Of a stretch of 13,710 nucleotides of DNA, positions 13,303 to 13,710 are shown piece after piece (within the stretch, counting starts at the first letter, position 1; every line of letters begins with the position of its first letter). Origin of the DNA: Bacteroidota bacterium (GTDB taxonomy: Bacteria; Bacteroidota; Bacteroidia; Chitinophagales; Chitinophagaceae); NCBI GenBank assembly GCA_947461985.1, contig CANHNT010000021.1:1-13710 (forward strand), in the 5' to 3' direction. The translations under genes and the position numbers were made by a program. The notes below the pieces were generated by a model. The model searched no databases and was not told the origin of the DNA. It was given only the letters and a program-made list of their open reading frames with translations.

Positions 13303-13710
13303 TTAAGTGTTTAGCGATTGATGATGAGCCATTAGGATTAGATTTATTAGCAGCTTTTTGTAAAAAAATATCGAATATTGATTTAGTAGCAAAATATACG
13401 AATGTAGATAAAGCAAAAGAATACATTTTAAATAATGAAGTAGATTTGTTGTTTTTAGATATTCAAATGCCTGATATGAATGGCATAGATTTTTATAAAC
13501 AATTTGCAAGTGATAAACTCGTTATTTTTACAACTGCATTTTCTGAATATGCTTATGAAGGATTTAATGTAAATGCTGTTGATTATTTGGTTAAACCTTT
13601 TGACTTCAATCGATTTTTAGCTAGTTGTAACAAGGCAATTGAAGCGTACAGCTTAAAGAATAAAATACATGAAACATTTATTTCAATAAAATCTGATTCA
13701 AAAATTTATA
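13299..13710 (+). CDS. Response regulator, LytTR type (3' end outside window)
   Basis: The 137 codons present begin MIKCLAIDDEPLGLDLLAAF. The receiver domain (1 to about 115) has the acidic pair D8/D9, phosphoacceptor D54 in LFLDIQMPDMNG, the Thr switch in IFTTAFSEYA and K98 in DYLVKPFD. After a linker the sequence FISIKSDSKIY is the typical first strand of a LytTR DNA-binding domain, which is cut by the window edge; full length would be about 230-250 residues. The ATG overlaps the kinase stop by ATGA, so this is the cognate regulator. Its targets are not visible. Confidence 0.92.
   Translation, partial: MIKCLAIDDEPLGLDLLAAFCKKISNIDLVAKYTNVDKAKEYILNNEVDLLFLDIQMPDMNGIDFYKQFASDKLVIFTTAFSEYAYEGFNVNAVDYLVKPFDFNRFLASCNKAIEAYSLKNKIHETFISIKSDSKIY

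Noticed and set aside
13303..13509. 68-codon minus-strand ORF opposite the response regulator
   Set aside because: It lies antisense to the receiver domain with D8, D9 and D54 in place.

Overview
The window is an AT-rich stretch of a Bacteroidota chromosome. Evidence for this: start codons lack Shine-Dalgarno sequences, several genes carry the Bacteroidota -7 box TAnnTTTG just upstream, and the protein families fit (efp-accB-accC cluster, DUF2147, DUF983, Sco/DUF420, a LytS-type kinase paired with a LytTR-type regulator). The arginine-tipped EF-P resembles, from memory, those of Chitinophagales, so that order is a low-certainty guess. Thirteen protein-coding genes are supported; two run off the window edges. 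No tRNA, rRNA, CRISPR array, insertion sequence or phage gene was seen.

Layout. 1-2360 (minus strand): efp, accB and the first 308 codons of accC, giving translation elongation plus the first half-reaction of fatty-acid synthesis. 2632-3198 (plus): a DNA-3-methyladenine glycosylase I. 3302-5058 (plus): fabG (GTG start), then 11 bp later a secreted, probably outer-membrane beta-barrel protein. 5060-7921 (minus): an MsbA-like ABC exporter, a DUF983 zinc-ribbon membrane protein and a DUF2147 secreted protein; the last converges on the barrel gene with one base between stop codons. 8042-10129 (plus): a Sco-like protein, a DUF420 membrane protein and a ferredoxin-NADP reductase-like flavoprotein, suggesting cytochrome oxidase maturation and electron transfer. 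10234-11958 (minus): an M3 oligoendopeptidase. 12211-13710 (plus): a sensor kinase whose outer loop is packed with His and Met, overlapping by ATGA with its response regulator, which is cut by the window edge.

The region is mostly housekeeping, but several genes carry unusual features. EF-P has Arg rather than Lys at its modified loop tip. The Sco-like protein has lost both copper-binding Cys and apparently the His. AccB has a lysine-rich tail with no acidic residue. The kinase looks like a metal sensor. A perfect 16-bp dyad lies upstream of the DUF983 gene, and two or three promoters sit so close to the ATG that the mRNAs would be leaderless or nearly so. I saw no complete novel multi-gene system; the kinase/regulator pair and the degenerate Sco/DUF420 pair deserve follow-up most.
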